Notes: generated by a model not told the origin, from the sequence alone. 64,000 nt of DNA from Ricinus communis (GCF_019578655.1 NC_063263.1:16119001-16183000), one strand, 5' to 3'; counted from the first letter of the stretch, positions 26,395 through 40,420 are shown. Made by a program: numbers and translations.

Positions 26395-28213
26395 GGGATG
26401 ATGAAGAAGTTAAAGGAAAAGACATCAAATTTTTATTCTCAATGTTGTAATAATTATGTCCCACAGGAAGATGGAACCTACCTACCCAACAATTTAGAGA
26501 AGCAAAGCTGTGTTTTGTGCACTTGGGAATGAAATGCTTCTTTTACCATTTGATAAGAAAAATGAAAAGTTTGATGCCCAATTGGGTCTAATTTGGCCAA
26601 CAAAGCTGAGATATGCATGCAATTCTCTTCTGATTTATATAATAACAAAAAGAATCACAATCTTATACCAACAATTGGGTTCTCAATATTTGAGATCACC
26701 ACATTCTAAGTTGTCAAATAAATTAAGAGGAAAAGTAGAGGAGGTGACATGATTAGTATCTTCTCACTTGAGATTATTATAGAGCTCCTGAATTTTGCGC
26801 TACCATGCATTAATATTGGTATAAGTATTATCAAATTATGTGTGTTTTTTAATTAAAATTCAAACTCTAATCTTATAGGTCAAATATCAATTAATACCCA
26901 TTATTTTGTTATTATTTTTTGATAAAAAAATTATAGACTTGTTATTCATTAAAAATAAATATACAATAAAAAGTAAAAATAAATATAAAAAAATGTCACT
27001 AAATAATAAAAACTTATATCCAATTTTTATTGTATTTATAAAACTCTTTTCATTTATAATTTGGCGATCAAAGTACTCTACAAAACTGTTTTTTTAAAAC
27101 CATAAATTGAATATTTAGTCTTTATACATCAATATAAAATCCTCAGTATTGACATTTTAAATCTAATAAATACCTTCATATAAAAATATTCAAATTCCAT
27201 GAAGAGTATCATAAAGTCCATAACAAAAGCTCCACAAAGAAAATGGAAACAGAATAAGGAACAAGTAAATATCTATATTTATTGAACTATGACGATATAC
27301 TGTAAAATAAAAAGGATTTACTTTTTATAAGTTGACAAACATATACAAAATCTTTTGCTAATAAAAAGTTTAGGTCATATTTCATTGAAATGGTTTGATT
27401 CATGAAAAAGGTCACATAGGCTTGGCCCATGAAGATCATTGGCATGAGCCGTACTCATATTGAACGATTTTCAATTCCAGATGAGATATTTTATAAAAAT
27501 TTGGGTGAATTTTTGGATATCGGAATTTATAATAATTTTTATGTATTTATTGTATAAAAAATATAAAATTTAGATTAATTTATATAAAAATTTATTTTAA
27601 AAAACTTATGTATAAATATTTTAATATATAATTTTATATAAAAATTACATATTAATATGAGATATGTAAAATTTTAAAGAGAAGAGTTCAAGGCATAAAA
27701 TAGAAGCAATTAAGTTCCAAATCCGAAGCATAAATTTAGTTGAAATTGTAACATGAAAATGCAATGATGATATGATAAGATAGGGGCCACAAAAAGAAAA
27801 AAGAAAAATTAAATTAATAAACCAACTGATGAGACAGGTAGAAACCGACCCCATTTTTATTTATTGAACTCATCTTGCATGTTATCTCCACCTTCTAATT
27901 AATCCCCACTCATAACTCATCCTATCTCTTTATCATTATATAATTTTTCATCTTTTATTGTTAATTGCCTGAATTAGTGATAAAGAACTTCTTATCAATG
28001 AGGTAATCAAGAAGTCAGCAGCATTTCACCACATAAAAGAAAAGGGAAAATTGACTAAAGATGATAGCAACCCTTATCTTTTCATGGGCTACAACCATAT
28101 ATTAATAATGGTCCATTTGGTTAAGAAACAACATATGGTTGTTCACACCTTCTTTTTTGTATGATAAATTTCATTGAGAGTTATGGTGTGATAGCAACCC
28201 TAGATGGACTGGT

Positions 28214-28358
28214 GGGTGCAACTCTTGCCTTATGTTTGGATCCAACCTTTTGTCCTTCTGGGTTTGTTGTATAATTGATATAGTGAATATGGGTGCAAAT
28301 CTGCCTTTGTTTGGATCCACAATTTTTTTTTTCTTTCCTTTTTGGTCCTTCTAGGTTT
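28214..28358. repeat. Degenerate tandem duplication, period ~77
   Basis: GGGTGCAA...TTTGGATCCA...GTCCTTCT(G/A)GGTTT occurs at 28214-28265 and again at 28291-28358, the second copy with an expanded T run. Confidence 0.6.
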
Positions 28359-28689
28359 CAATTGTTATAACATGGATTCCAATCCACATTCTACATGAAT
28401 CCGACTCCAGTCCATAAACACGTGTAGAGAGGAGAGAGTAAAACACGCATTTTAATTGTCATGATATTCATTATTTCTTTTCAAACCGCACAACTGCTTC
28501 TTCACATTTCTTTTAAATTATGATGCTTTTAAATTTATTTACATTAGAATAAAATGATTTTATGAAAATTAAAATCTTATTAAAAATTTATTAATGTATT
28601 ATATGACTGTTGTAATTATTTTAAATATTTTTATTTTGAAATGTGTATTTATTTTTACACATAGAAATTTTTGTTAGGAGTCCCAACTC

Positions 28690-29322
28690 CTGCACCAAAA
28701 TGCCAAGCAAGCATAGAGCAGAGCTAGCAAACAAGCCTAGCAACTTCTCATAAGCTAACCCTATAAAAGGTTCCACCCAAGTAAAGACCTATTGACTAAG
28801 CACCAAAAGATGTCAAAATATCATCAACTTCACAACCCACCACTTATAGCATAATTCCTCAACATGAGATGACTCATTGGACCACCTAACTTGAAATTGA
28901 AAGGCAATCTTATCACCAGACACAAAAGCAGTACATATTTCACATAGTAAGATCAAAATTTCGGGACATTTTCCTTGCCAATATCCATACTAAGGCCCTG
29001 AACTGAGTTTTAACGGAAACATTTGCAACATCAAACTATACCATGCTACGTATAGCCACTAATTTTGGCAAATTCTCGAATTGAAAAGTTTAAGGCACTG
29101 CCCGTACTAATTTTAACCTGCCTGCAGCAACTGTGGCTTCGAAGAGAACAAAATGGAGAACAGTAAAAATTAAACAAAAAAAAAAAAATTAAAATGAAAA
29201 AGAAAGATGAAATAGAACCACTCATATAATAAGATGAGAGATGATACTAAAACAAAAGTGAGACGAGCATAGAAAAACCATCAGATTTGTCTCCCATTGA
29301 GCAGATATTCCCCATGCCATGA
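28690..29322 (-). other. Possible 3' UTR and downstream flank of DRB2
   Basis: Sequence following the DRB2 stop codon on the minus strand. It is less AT-rich than the spacer beyond and has no coding frame of note. The first few hundred bases are probably 3' UTR; the poly(A) site cannot be placed. Confidence 0.35.
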
Positions 29323-32300
29323 TCAGATTTTAAGGTGCTCCAAGCTTTGTAGCATTGCGGATTCTTGCAAACTTTTGTTAGTTGATGTGCTTGCTTCTTC
29401 CAGTTGAGCTGGTGATTTATTTGGATTTTCTGCTGCTTGATCCTCTTTTGTATTGCACAGAGGATCTTCTACTTCAACAGCTGGGTTATCAGTTTGACCG
29501 GCCTGAGAATCTGCTTTCTGAACAGCTGAATGCTCCTTTTTAACTGTCGGAGAATCTTCTATTCCAATATCTGGATGCTCTTTTTGACTGGCTGGAGAAT
29601 CTTCTTTTGGAACAACCACATTACCTTTTTGAACATTCAGAGGATCTTCTTTTTGAACTGGTGGTGAAGCTGCATATACTAGAGAAGTTTGCCTAATGGT
29701 GACAGGTGGAGGTTGTTGTGGTAGTCCTCGCAACACCTGAGGCGGTAGTGATGGTGGCTGACATTGAGGTGCAGCAAAAACAGGCACTACACTTCTTACT
29801 CTTACAGGTTGAGCCATGCCATGGCAATGCGCCCCAAATTGTCGGATAGGGACATAAGGAGCTGCTCCTGCAGCTGGGAATTTCTGAGGATGAGCTGCCC
29901 AAAGGTCTAGAGTAGGCGATTGTCGTGGCGGCACAGTTCTGTCACATGACGTTGTTGATGTTGCTGTTCTGGTTGGCACAGATCTGTCGGTTATTGTTGT
30001 TGAAGTAGGTCTATTTCGAGTTGTCTTTGGGCAAAATAAGGGGAGGATTTTGGATGTGGTAGCAGGTACAGGCTGTGGACTTGTTGGCCTAGGGCCCTGC
30101 ATTGGAAACTTTTTGGAAAACGGTATTGGGGAGTTTGGGGAGTTTGCTATTGCCATCTTTTCCTTCAATCGGTAATTCAACAAGGCACGAGCTATCGTGA
30201 TTTGTTCTAACTCATCACTGTTTTCTGGCTCAGATGAAGAACTGGCATCTTCTTTTGCCACTGGCCAGAAAGAAAAACAAAAAGATATGTTTACACTTGT
30301 AAGAGAATTAAGACCAAGTTCCTATGAAAAATTTATCTATGCAACTAGATATGTTATATATGCATTAGAAGTAGAAACAGGAAGTATTTTGAGGGACGGG
30401 CAGCTTGTAATGAACCATAAAATACATGTTCGTATATAGACAACTTAGAAGCAATCTCGACAAAACAACTGCACAAATTTATGTACGTATACCAAACAGC
30501 AGATTCCCATGCAAAATTATAATTCAGTACACCCAAGGAACTCCCATAGGTGGGGATCTTTTTGTAATGCCATATATCTTTAGCTGATGCATTCAGTTTT
30601 CCTTTAGGATATTTATAAATGAATTATTGAACATCCTCCATCTGATGAAGGTTCACTACTTAATATTTACTGTCATTGGTAGCAATTGTTTATACAATGA
30701 AAAAGTGGACAGGAACTCACATTGTTTTAGAGATGACCAAGCTGCCATTGCTGCATTCTTCTCAGCTTGTTTCTTATTTTTGGCAGGTTCACCTGTGAAT
30801 GTAATTCCAGCCAATTCTACTGTCCCAGTAAAAACAGGTTGGTGCCCTAGACCTGACCTGAATGTTGTATATTGTGGCAATGGAGCACCAACTCTTTGTG
30901 CAATTTCCTGCAAAAGGTTCTTGTATACCCCAGTTTCATCCTGACATTATAGCAACCTATCATCATTAAAATCACAAACTAGCACGCCAAGGATAATAAA
31001 CAATGTTAATGCACATCTTTAACACCAAAAATAACATAATATTCCAGGAGAGGTCATCCTCTTTCAAAATCCTACAGTTACTTAAAATCTCATTAAGAAA
31101 TTGTACTAGTAAGTATACTAAAAGCCACCCAATTAGCAGAATCCATATATGTACTGTGTTGCTTATTTCGAATTTTCATGCTAATTATATTTGATGGAAG
31201 ATAAAGAACGTAACTGTGAGATGAATTACAAGAAAACATTTGTGAAGTTGTTATTGAAAAAGGTTATTGGAGTGCCTGCCGCACCCAAGATGAAAAATAA
31301 TGGAAGCCTCATTTCAACAGAACCAAAAATCTGGAAATCCTACGAGTCATAGTTACTGAAAACCTTCATAAGTTCACAGAACAATCATGTAGTCCGACCT
31401 TTCATGAAAATTATCAACCTTACAAGTTTCGATAAGGCCTGAAATATGAAAATTACCTGGAATAAATTAAAAGCCAATTAAATTTAGTTAAGCCTAGTTT
31501 TGGGGTCAACTACAAACGACCCCTCCCCCCCTCTCTTTTTCTTTGGCATGTTATTATATTCAAGTTCAGACAACCGCAAGCCTTTCTGATACAAAATTAT
31601 TAATTGTAAAGTGGATAGTTAGTTAACTGTATTTCACATATACAAAAAAAAAAAAATAAAAAAAAAAAATTATTGCTCTTTAATCAAATAACTATCTTTT
31701 CTAATATTCATGCTTAAGCTGTTCTGTGGCTGAGGGACTTGCATGGCCCAATCTGATAATAAGGTGGCTTGGACGAGTGATGTAGGCAGCGGTTGATTGT
31801 GGTTGCCTCTAAAGTGAGCTGGGACAAGGATTTACGCTTTCTTAAGGCCTTAACTGGCCAACAAATAATTCATGTTCAAACATACAGACTCAATTAATCA
31901 GGCTGGCTGACGTTCCAATATCCAGGTCTAAATTTTTTACAAATATTTTTCATATTTCAGATTTTACCCTACAAATATCTTATATTTTTCCAATTCGCCC
32001 CCAAAAAACTTCTTAAAAGATATTTTTTTTTTTTACTAATATTTTTTTTCTTTCAGTTTATATCCCATATACTTTCTACCAACCCCTCCCCCCCACTGGG
32101 TCTAATCATGTAACTAGTTCCATCATTTCAGTAGCATGCACTAATGTCATATAGTTTACTAACACTATTGAACTACTATAAATCCTATTTACTTAACTAC
32201 AGTGGAAGGATTACTATAGATGAAATTCATCCATATGGCCTTCTAAATCACCATCATACTATTCCTAAGAAATACAATAAATAAGACTTGATAGTACTCT

Positions 32301-33788
32301 TGTAAGATAATTTTTAAAACACAAACTGTTACATAAGGGAAATTGTAGAAGATCGAAAGGAGACGTGTGGCTATATAAAGATTGTACAATTTTAGGCTGG
32401 TAAGAAGATTCTAACAACTATATAGCGGGTAAAATTTATGACAAACTGATGGGACTCAAAGCCTATGAAAGGGTTGATGACTATGGAAGTTGAAGATAGA
32501 GAATGTGCTGTACATGTAAACATGAGAGAAGCAAAATTTCAGAGACATGAAGATATTAATTCTCTTGGTGCAGATTAATCTAATAATTCTTTTCCTTGAT
32601 AACACGTACTATCTAAATTTAAGCATGAAAATAATTGAAAATGCATCATTTGAAAAGCTTATTAAAACATTAATGATAATATAAGTGGTACCTAAATTTT
32701 TTTTATCTATCAGATTTTTTTAACCATATATAATATTTTGTGCAATAAGCACTTATAAGTTAGTGCCAACAGACAAAATATATTGAAAAAAAAAAAAGTC
32801 GCAACCAATTAGGGTCTACCGGAGGGAAAGAAAACAGAAAACCCATATCATTTAAGTGACCAAAATACACCCTTTTTCACTAACATTTGCAGCTGATCAC
32901 TAAGGCATATGGACAAACCCACACCGAGTCACAGAAAATACCCATTTCTCACGGTTTTATTTAAATATTCTTTTAAGAAATTATAATTAATAAAAAAGCC
33001 AAAATAAAATTAAAATTCACTTTTATTGTTTTCTTTTTAAATAAAGTCAAAGAAAAACCATCGTGTTCTAACCCAAATGTAACAAGGGCATTCTCGTCAT
33101 TTTTGCTTCCTAATTCCAAACCCCACCCCGCCGGCGGTCAAAAGCACCGTCTTCGCAGGATAAGGAGTTACACCTCCACCGGCGCACGTTAGCACCTCAC
33201 AAACCATAATAAGTTTTAGGAACCCAGCTTATTTAATTTATAAAAGAAAGAAAACAGAAAACAGCGCAAACCACACGGCACGGCAGAGTCATAGAGGCAG
33301 GGCATTTTCGTAAATTCGGCGAATTCGCCGGGATAAAAAAGAAACTGATGTATGCATACACCAGTAAGCAAAAACACGAAAACAGGACAGCCACCTCCTC
33401 CCTCGGCGTACATTAGCAACAATCAGAGTGTTCCTTTTTTAATATCAATTTGCAGTTTTTAAGCAACTAATACTAATAATAAATGTTATAAATTAAACAA
33501 TAATTTATTTTGAAAAAAACTAATAAAATAAATAGAGCTTACGAGAATGCGAGCGGCGAGAGAGTGAGAGGGACCGCGATTGGAGAGAGAGGTTAGAGCG
33601 ACTTCAGCGGCGGAGTGTTCAGCTTGACGGAGAGTAGAGCAATAGTGAGGGCATTCAAAGATCTCACCGTTAAAGTTAACGGTAGCTTTAAAACGAGGAG
33701 CGTGATCAGGACCTTCTCTTATGCAAGTATAAGACGGAAGGTTAAAGCAGCTTCTCTGCGCCAGCTCTTGTAGCTGGTTCTTGTACAT
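29323..33788 (-). CDS. DRB2: DRB2-like double-stranded RNA-binding protein, 467 aa
   Basis: Binds double-stranded RNA. In Arabidopsis DRB2 shapes microRNA production and translational repression alongside DRB1 and the Dicer-like enzymes, mainly in meristematic tissue. Exons: 33788-33543 (82 codons), 30940-30721, 30260-29323, with introns of about 2.6 kb and 0.46 kb. Frame and splice sites agree (Leu 156 is split T|TG). The first dsRNA-binding motif is residues 1-70 (MYKNQLQELAQRSCFNLPSY); the second is about 86-155 (GVYKNLLQEIAQRVGAPLPQ, then KNKKQAEKNAAMAAW). Next comes a conserved plant-DRB segment (DELEQITIARALLNYRLKEK), a Pro-rich region with PYVPIRQFGAHCHGMAQPVRVR, an acidic repeat tract (about 357-422), and the terminus LEHLKI, which matches the DRB2 type (LENLKI in Arabidopsis). 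Arabidopsis DRB2 is 434 residues as I recall, so this one is longer because of the repeat tract. DRB3 or DRB5 are less likely. Confidence 0.95.
29461..29658 (-). repeat. Degenerate acidic repeat tract coding in DRB2
   Basis: Residues about 357-422 consist of roughly seven imperfect units of about 8-11 residues with a core like VQKED-P or KKEH, for example PVQKEDPLNV, VPKEDSPASQ, KKEHSAVQKA, VEVEDP. The DNA shows the same periodicity (recurring GATCTTCT or GAATCTTCT on the plus strand), so it grew by duplication. Confidence 0.7.
30941..33542 (-). other. DRB2 intron 1, 2.6 kb
   Basis: The donor CTC|GTAAG is at 33543/33542 and the acceptor TGTCAG|GATGAA at 30941/30940. The part near exon 1 (33060-33430) is clearly richer in GC (cgccggcggtc, ccaccggcgcacg) than the rest. 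The middle is AT-rich with poly-A and poly-T runs and no visible element. Confidence 0.85.
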
Positions 33789-33829
33789 TTCTTCTTCTTC
33801 TTCTTCTTCTTCTTCTTCTTCTTCTCCAA

Positions 33830-33875
<46 letters not shown>
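33789..33875 (-). promoter_or_regulatory. (GAA)n(GA)n leader directly before the DRB2 ATG
   Basis: On the plus strand (TTC)n covers 33789-33825 and (CT)n covers 33831-33875. Read on the coding strand, the leader is a GA tract followed by about 12 GAA triplets that abut the ATG (GAAGAAATGTAC). It lies in the 5' UTR; length changes would alter the leader without touching the protein. The transcription start probably lies somewhere above 33900. Confidence 0.75.
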
Positions 33876-34505
33876 CTTTTTTTAACTCTTTCTTTGTTCA
33901 GCTTCAGCTACGGATCGAGTCGGACCTCGAAATGGGTTCTCGGTGAGATCAAGGTTTTCTTTTCTTTTTCTTTTTCTTTTTTTTTTTTTTAATTTTAGGG
34001 TTTTGGTTTTGATTCTGTTTGGATTGGAAAGAGAAAAAGGAAATAGAAAGAGAGAAGACGATAGAAGAAAAGAGAGATGAAGGACTAAAGAGTAATTATA
34101 ATGAGTTAAAGGACTTTTTATTTATTTATTTACTCTTTTTGTTTTTTTGTTTGTTCTTTGGGGATTTAAATAATCGGAGAATTTATTAATGCTTTATTGC
34201 TGGGAGTCAACTGAACGTTAGGCTGCATGGATGGGATCTTTCCTCTAGATTTTCCACCTTGAAATTAAATACTAGTATATATTTTAATTATCTTTCTTAA
34301 ATGTCATTTATACCGTTTTTATTTACAATGCAGTCATTTCTCATGATCTTGAATTTATTTGGCAGTGAGACAACTTTTTATTAGAAGTGTTCAACCAAAT
34401 CCATTATTCAAAAACTCAAAATTAAAACTCTATCTGCTGAAAACGGTTTGACAATATATAAAATCAAATAAAAATAGATTGAGTGCAGTTTTAAATTTAA
34501 ATATT

Positions 34506-34526
34506 TATATATATATATATATATAT
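34506..34526. repeat. (AT)n microsatellite
   Basis: About ten AT units in AT-rich spacer. Confidence 0.9.
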
Positions 34527-37500
34527 CTTGTTAAGAACTTTCAATTGTTATACAAGTTTTAATTTTAATTTTTAGATTAAATTTTTTAAAATTAAACCTG
34601 ATTAAAAATTGATAAATATAAAATTATTTTTAATTTTAAATATTGGGTTCAATTTTAAATAAATATAACTCAACTAATATGATTTGAGTTAGCATATACT
34701 TTCTAACTGATCAATCTGACCAATGAACACCCCTACTTTCTACGATAGTTTTATTTGTTATAAATCATGTTTTAAATAAATATCCCCCATAGAAATTTTA
34801 TTTTTCAAATTAAGTATCATTTAAGAAATTAAGTAATATTTATTATTATTTTTCTCATATTTTATCTTTATTATCATATAAATAAATATAATAATAGAAG
34901 AGAAAATATAATAGGATGAATGATAAAATTTATATTGGTTATGAGTATATTAATAAAAAGAAAACCTTTTAGTTATATCGAGTGAGTTTTATTATAATTA
35001 TTTTTAATAAGTTTTCTAGTTTTTATATAATTACCTAAAATTATAATTATTTTAAATAAAACATTATTATTATGTAATAATAGAAATAAAATATATACTA
35101 ATAAATATTGCAAAAGTGACATATCGCACGAAGTAAAAGGAGCGAAAGTCTACTAAAACTGTAGTTTAGAGATTTTAATTTGTGTTTAGGTAAATGTTAT
35201 TCTCACGATATAAATTGCTAAAGCATAATATATTGAATACTAAAATTGCAAACTAACCAAGTCAAAGCTCAACTTTGTATATTCAATTTTAGTTGTTTTA
35301 TTAAATGAGTCTAAAATTCAGATTTGAGAATCACTAATTTATTAAACAAGTGGAACCTCGTCATGCTCATTTTATATTCACAAGCTTAATTTTCAATTTA
35401 AATATTTATTAAAGAATACAAGTTGAAAATAATGTCTGTTTTTAATATAAAAAACATAAATTGTGGTTATAATCTTTATAATACTTAATAAAGTATAATA
35501 AGATGTATACAAAAATTAGTATAAAAAATATAAATAATGAATATAATTCTTATAATACTTGAATATTCTAATTATTATTTAAATATTTATTAATGAAATT
35601 CACTTATTACTGTTAAACCTAATATAAAAATTAGGTTTAATAATAATTAAGATGAAAACATCTTGTTTAGGTTTATAAACGAGTTTCAACATTAGTATGG
35701 AAATCACTCATGTATATTTCAAAATGAGTTTTTATATAATCGAGTCACCAAAATACTCATAAACAGTTTAATTTACACTCGTATTTAAATATGTTATATT
35801 GTGAAAATATGTATAGTCTTGAATTTATATATAAGAATTAACTGTAATTTTAATAATTAGAAAAACTGTAAATAACTGATAAATAAAGATTATAACATTA
35901 AAATAATAAGTTTTTCTTTATTAAGAATAATATGTTGTACAAATAGAAAGAACTAGAACACTTTAATCATATTTAATGTTCTTAAAATAGAGTGATGACT
36001 GCAATTAAATAATAAAATGAACAAGTGAGCATAATGGAAATACGTTGTATTCTGGTGGCTAGGCGGAGATTCTTGGAAACATTGGGGTCGGTATGAGCAG
36101 TATATTCCGTGAATCGTTATTTACATAATAAAATATAAAATAATTTTAAATAAAATTAAAATTAATAAACTAATATTAAACGATTAATACAATATTTTTA
36201 AATAAAAATTATTATATATTATATAATTAATTAATTAATTAAAAATACTATAATCTAAAATCAGTATTGTTAGTTCTTAAAAAACACTATATTTTTAAAA
36301 TTAGACATACTAAACAAATTATTAGTTTTAAATATTGTATATTATTAAATTAAATTAATAATTATTTAATTTCTATTATCAAATTTTCTCTTTTATGTTT
36401 TTATATATATTATGATAAAAGAATTAACTTAAAAATATAATGTGAGAAACATTTTATTAATTTGTTCATTAATTCCTTAAAAGTTTTACCCAAACTCCAT
36501 CACAGCTTGTGATTGATGAAAAATTCTATTAGGGTTTGATTTTTTGTAAAATCGATTATTTTAACTTTATTAATATTAAGTTCATCTTCATTTTTAATAC
36601 TGTTTTTTTTTATTTGCTATTTCCAAAAGGTTTATGGCAAATTTTCTTTTCTTTTTTATTTTTAATTTTCCAGGCCTAGAGTGGACAAGTATTGCTTTAT
36701 GAGAAAAAAGCTGCATTACGAAGCAGTGACACTGAGCGGCAGAGACACAAAGATAAATAGACCTTTGAAATACGTACGGTGAAGCTTGTTGAATCGAATT
36801 GAATTGGAGTTGTCTTTCAGCTCAACTGTCAGTATCATTTTACCCCCCTGAAATTTCAATGAAAGAGTATTTTACCCCCAAAATTGACTTTATGGCCTCT
36901 TTACCCCCTAAATTTTCTTTGGCTGCCATAAATTAATCCCTGTCTTCCTTTCTTTTTTTACTATTTTTTTTTACGAAAACTATTTATTATTATGTATTAA
37001 ATATATATCTAGATATATATTTTTAGATGATGCCTAGTTTTTTTTTTTTTTTTTTTATGTTAGTTTGAGCAGAAATTTATGAATTTTTTGTATTCTAATT
37101 TTCATTATGAGTATGTGTGTTTTTAGTTTTCTAATATGAAAATTTTTAAAAGAAGTTATCTGTACAATTCATAAAATTTAATTTATCGATATTCAAAGAA
37201 GTCAATGGAAAGGAATGTATTATATTTTTTCATTTGCATTTTCTTAGTTGTGATTATAATCTTTATGCAAATTGAAGATATAACGCTTGAATTTCGTGAA
37301 TGAAATAAAGCTCGACAAAAAAAAAAAAAACTCTAAGTGCACCTAAAACTTTCAAGCAAATAATAAAAATGCAATAAGTACAATTCTGGTGGATTAAAAC
37401 TTATATATTATTAGTGGATGATAATAATAATAATAATAAAATCATAATTAAGAAAGCTGATTTAGTAAAAATAAAGATGCATATATGCTTTTTCTAAATA

Positions 37501-40417
37501 TTTCAGACACGTCACTTGCTTTTCGTTATTCTTATAAGTAAGAAATTATCAAAAATTAGGATAAAATTAGTGTAAAAAAATCAAAGCTTTTTTGGAAAAA
37601 TACAAAAGATGATAAACAATAATTGATGAGATTTTTGCCAATGACCTAAGAGATATAGTGGTGTTAGAAAAAATTATAGCTTTCTATATTCTATTTACCT
37701 TATACATCTTATTCAAAAATTAAGTTTAATTATCATAGACTTAAATTATTTGGTACCTTTGTGAATAACAAAAGTCCAAAAAAATACTTTATTTTTCTTA
37801 ATGCACACTCACTTGATAAAATATACAAATAACAGTATTAGAAATTTATGATAAAATATTTCAACTTGGTTTTACCATATTAATTTAAATAATTTTGTAT
37901 ATATTAAGTCATATATTAAATTATTTTAATATTCTTAACGTGTCAAAATTTTGATTGAGTTTAAAATTGAAAAAATTATTAAATTATTTTTTATTTATAA
38001 TTTTTTAAAAATGTAAAATTTTACTATGATCCTAAAACTTATAAGAATATTAATTATTTAAATAAACGTACTCTAATTCAATAAAAATTATAGACTTTTT
38101 TGCATTGATTTAATCCCTAATTGGACTGAATTGGCTGTTGTTAGTAAGTTAGTATATGAATTAGCAAGAAATTAAAATACTATCTAATTATTTATTTCCT
38201 CTAAATTCAGAAGAAAAATTGGCACTTTAGCCTTCTTCAAACTATGTAAAATATCTCTCACTCCTCTAGAACCCATTTAACTCTGACTTGAGCTCATCAA
38301 TCTGATCAGAAGATTTTCTACCATTTATTTAATTTATTATTATAAGTTTACAACAGTATAATTATTTTCGCCCTATCTAATTGCTGACTAATAACATTAT
38401 TATTGCTCCTCCCTCCCTTCTACATTATCATACATAATACAAAAAAAGAGTTGGTTTTATGAACTAGACTTATTTAATCCTCAAGGTATAATTATGTTTT
38501 TAATCCAAGTTTAAGTTTGCTCCGATCTAAATATTTGGTTGGCTTTTATATAATTCATTAAAATATTTAAATTTAAAATTTATATTTAATTTAGAGTATT
38601 TACGAGTCATAATAAATAAAATTTTAGATTTATAATCACTTTAAACATAGCACAAAATATGTATTGTTTTTTTTATCTTAGTTCATTTAGATAATCTAAC
38701 TTCTTTTATTCGAAAAATGCTATTTAAGATTTTATTTAACCATTAATAATAGTAAATTTTTATTTTCTTTAACACTATACATAGATGGAAAATAATTCAA
38801 AGAGAAGGGAAAGAAATAGATGGAGAATGAATTATTATTATATTTAGTTATTTAATTATTTAGTTTTTAAGATGGGAGGAGACCTTCAATCTCTTTAGAG
38901 AAGATGAAATTGATTACATTCCAATTTGGAATGTAAAAGAATTCAACTCATGGGAACAAATTAAAACATACGCATAAAGTCTTTTTTTATCTTTTTATTT
39001 TTAATAATAATCTAAAAATAATTTTTTTATATAAATTTTAGATTTTTTTATTAAGTTTTCATATTTATTTATTTTCTTTATTTTGTCAATGATACAATGC
39101 ATGTCTCTTTTTTTTTCTTTACGTGAAAGTTTTATATTTCGTAGCTATTATTTACATAATGTCATCACTTCATATATTTCATAGTTAATTATCTCATAGT
39201 TTTACTAAAGTAAAATAAAAATTTGTATGCATTTTCTTATAAAATTATTTTAAACTAAATAATATAATTAATTAAAACTTGTATGTATTTTATTATATAA
39301 TGATAAATTTTTTTGAGACTTAAATATCAATTTAAGAGTTTTTATATTTTCAATAATTATTATTTTCTTCTCATCCCACTCATCCAAATAAATTTTACAT
39401 ATTTCTACTCCATTTAATAATTATTTTATGTAATCAAACATAATAGAATAATAATTTTTTCTTTCATTTCTTTCAACTCCCTTCCTTTCTTTTTAAATTA
39501 CCTTCCTCTTTGCTCTCCTCTTCGTTGCCATGCACAGTATAAAGATAAAAAAATTTATATCTTTAGTATTCAATATATTAAGAAATTTATGAATTTTATC
39601 TACTAATAAATAAAAATTAATTTAAAAAAAGATATCAAAATTGAAATAATTTTATAGACAAACATTGAATTCTTTTTGTAAAATCACTCATAATGAAAAT
39701 GCCAAGAGAGAAGAACAAAAAAGGTGAAGCAATTAAAACCTCATTTCTTCTTATTCTTCAAATAATGGGAAATACCAAAATGAAATTGGAATGGCATAAC
39801 TTTTCAAACTTTCACATTTATATTTTGCCATCCTCATTTGTGGACTTACATTTCCAATTTGTCAAAAAGCAGTATTAAAGCTTCAATTAGGTTTGGTGGC
39901 ACATTTTGTGATTTATAAGTAAAAAATAATAATAATAGTCAAACTTCATCAATTTCGGAGATTAAAAAAGTTTGTTCCCCACTCACCTTGTCTATGATAA
40001 TGAAGCCTAGGGTTTAATTTTATATTCCTAGATTACCAAAATGCCCTTGGTTTATAGATCCATATAGTATTCCTTCACGACACTTTTGAGGGTAGTTTTG
40101 GCAATAGCTGGCCCTCGGAGATTTCCCCATGGTCTTCACTTCTGACTAGAAAACATTATTACCAAACCATCATTTTTATTAAAGTGGGCACTATGACTAT
40201 GATGTGGGGGCCACCACTTATTAATCATATCATTTACCTCAAAATTAACCTATTATTTTTATCATTTTCTATCTTCTTTTGCCCCCCAATTTCCTCTGTT
40301 GTATTAGGCACGTGACCGTGGTTGGCTATATGGTTGACTGTTATTCTCCAAACAATTATTTGGATAATTATGAAGAAATCTTGTTTTCCAAGGCAGCTGT
40401 TATTGCCTTCCTTTCAG

Positions 40418-40420
<3 letters not shown>

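Larger units (their letters stand above)
12430..28680. other. Gene-poor AT-rich spacer, about 16 kb
   Basis: No reading frame here has coding character or recognisable homology. The contents are homopolymer runs, AT and CT microsatellites, a 24-base palindrome at 16868, a foldback at 17750, and remnants resembling plant element tails (for example 19370-19460 and 25185-25260). A few less AT-rich patches stand out: 20730-20830, 22850-23300 and 24800-25060. Some could be promoters of noncoding transcripts. None shows a complete transposon, tRNA or a microRNA hairpin that I can recognise. Confidence 0.6.

Noticed and set aside
25999..26464. Two minus-strand frames with IYIYIY and RERERE or SLSLSL runs
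   Set aside because: Pure translation of the AT and GA/CT microsatellites.
29693..29902. Ser/Cys/Thr-rich 69-residue minus-strand frame
   Set aside because: Alternative-frame shadow inside DRB2 exon 3.
30627..30944. Plus-strand 105-residue frame
   Set aside because: Antisense of DRB2 exon 2, which encodes the second RNA-binding motif on the minus strand.
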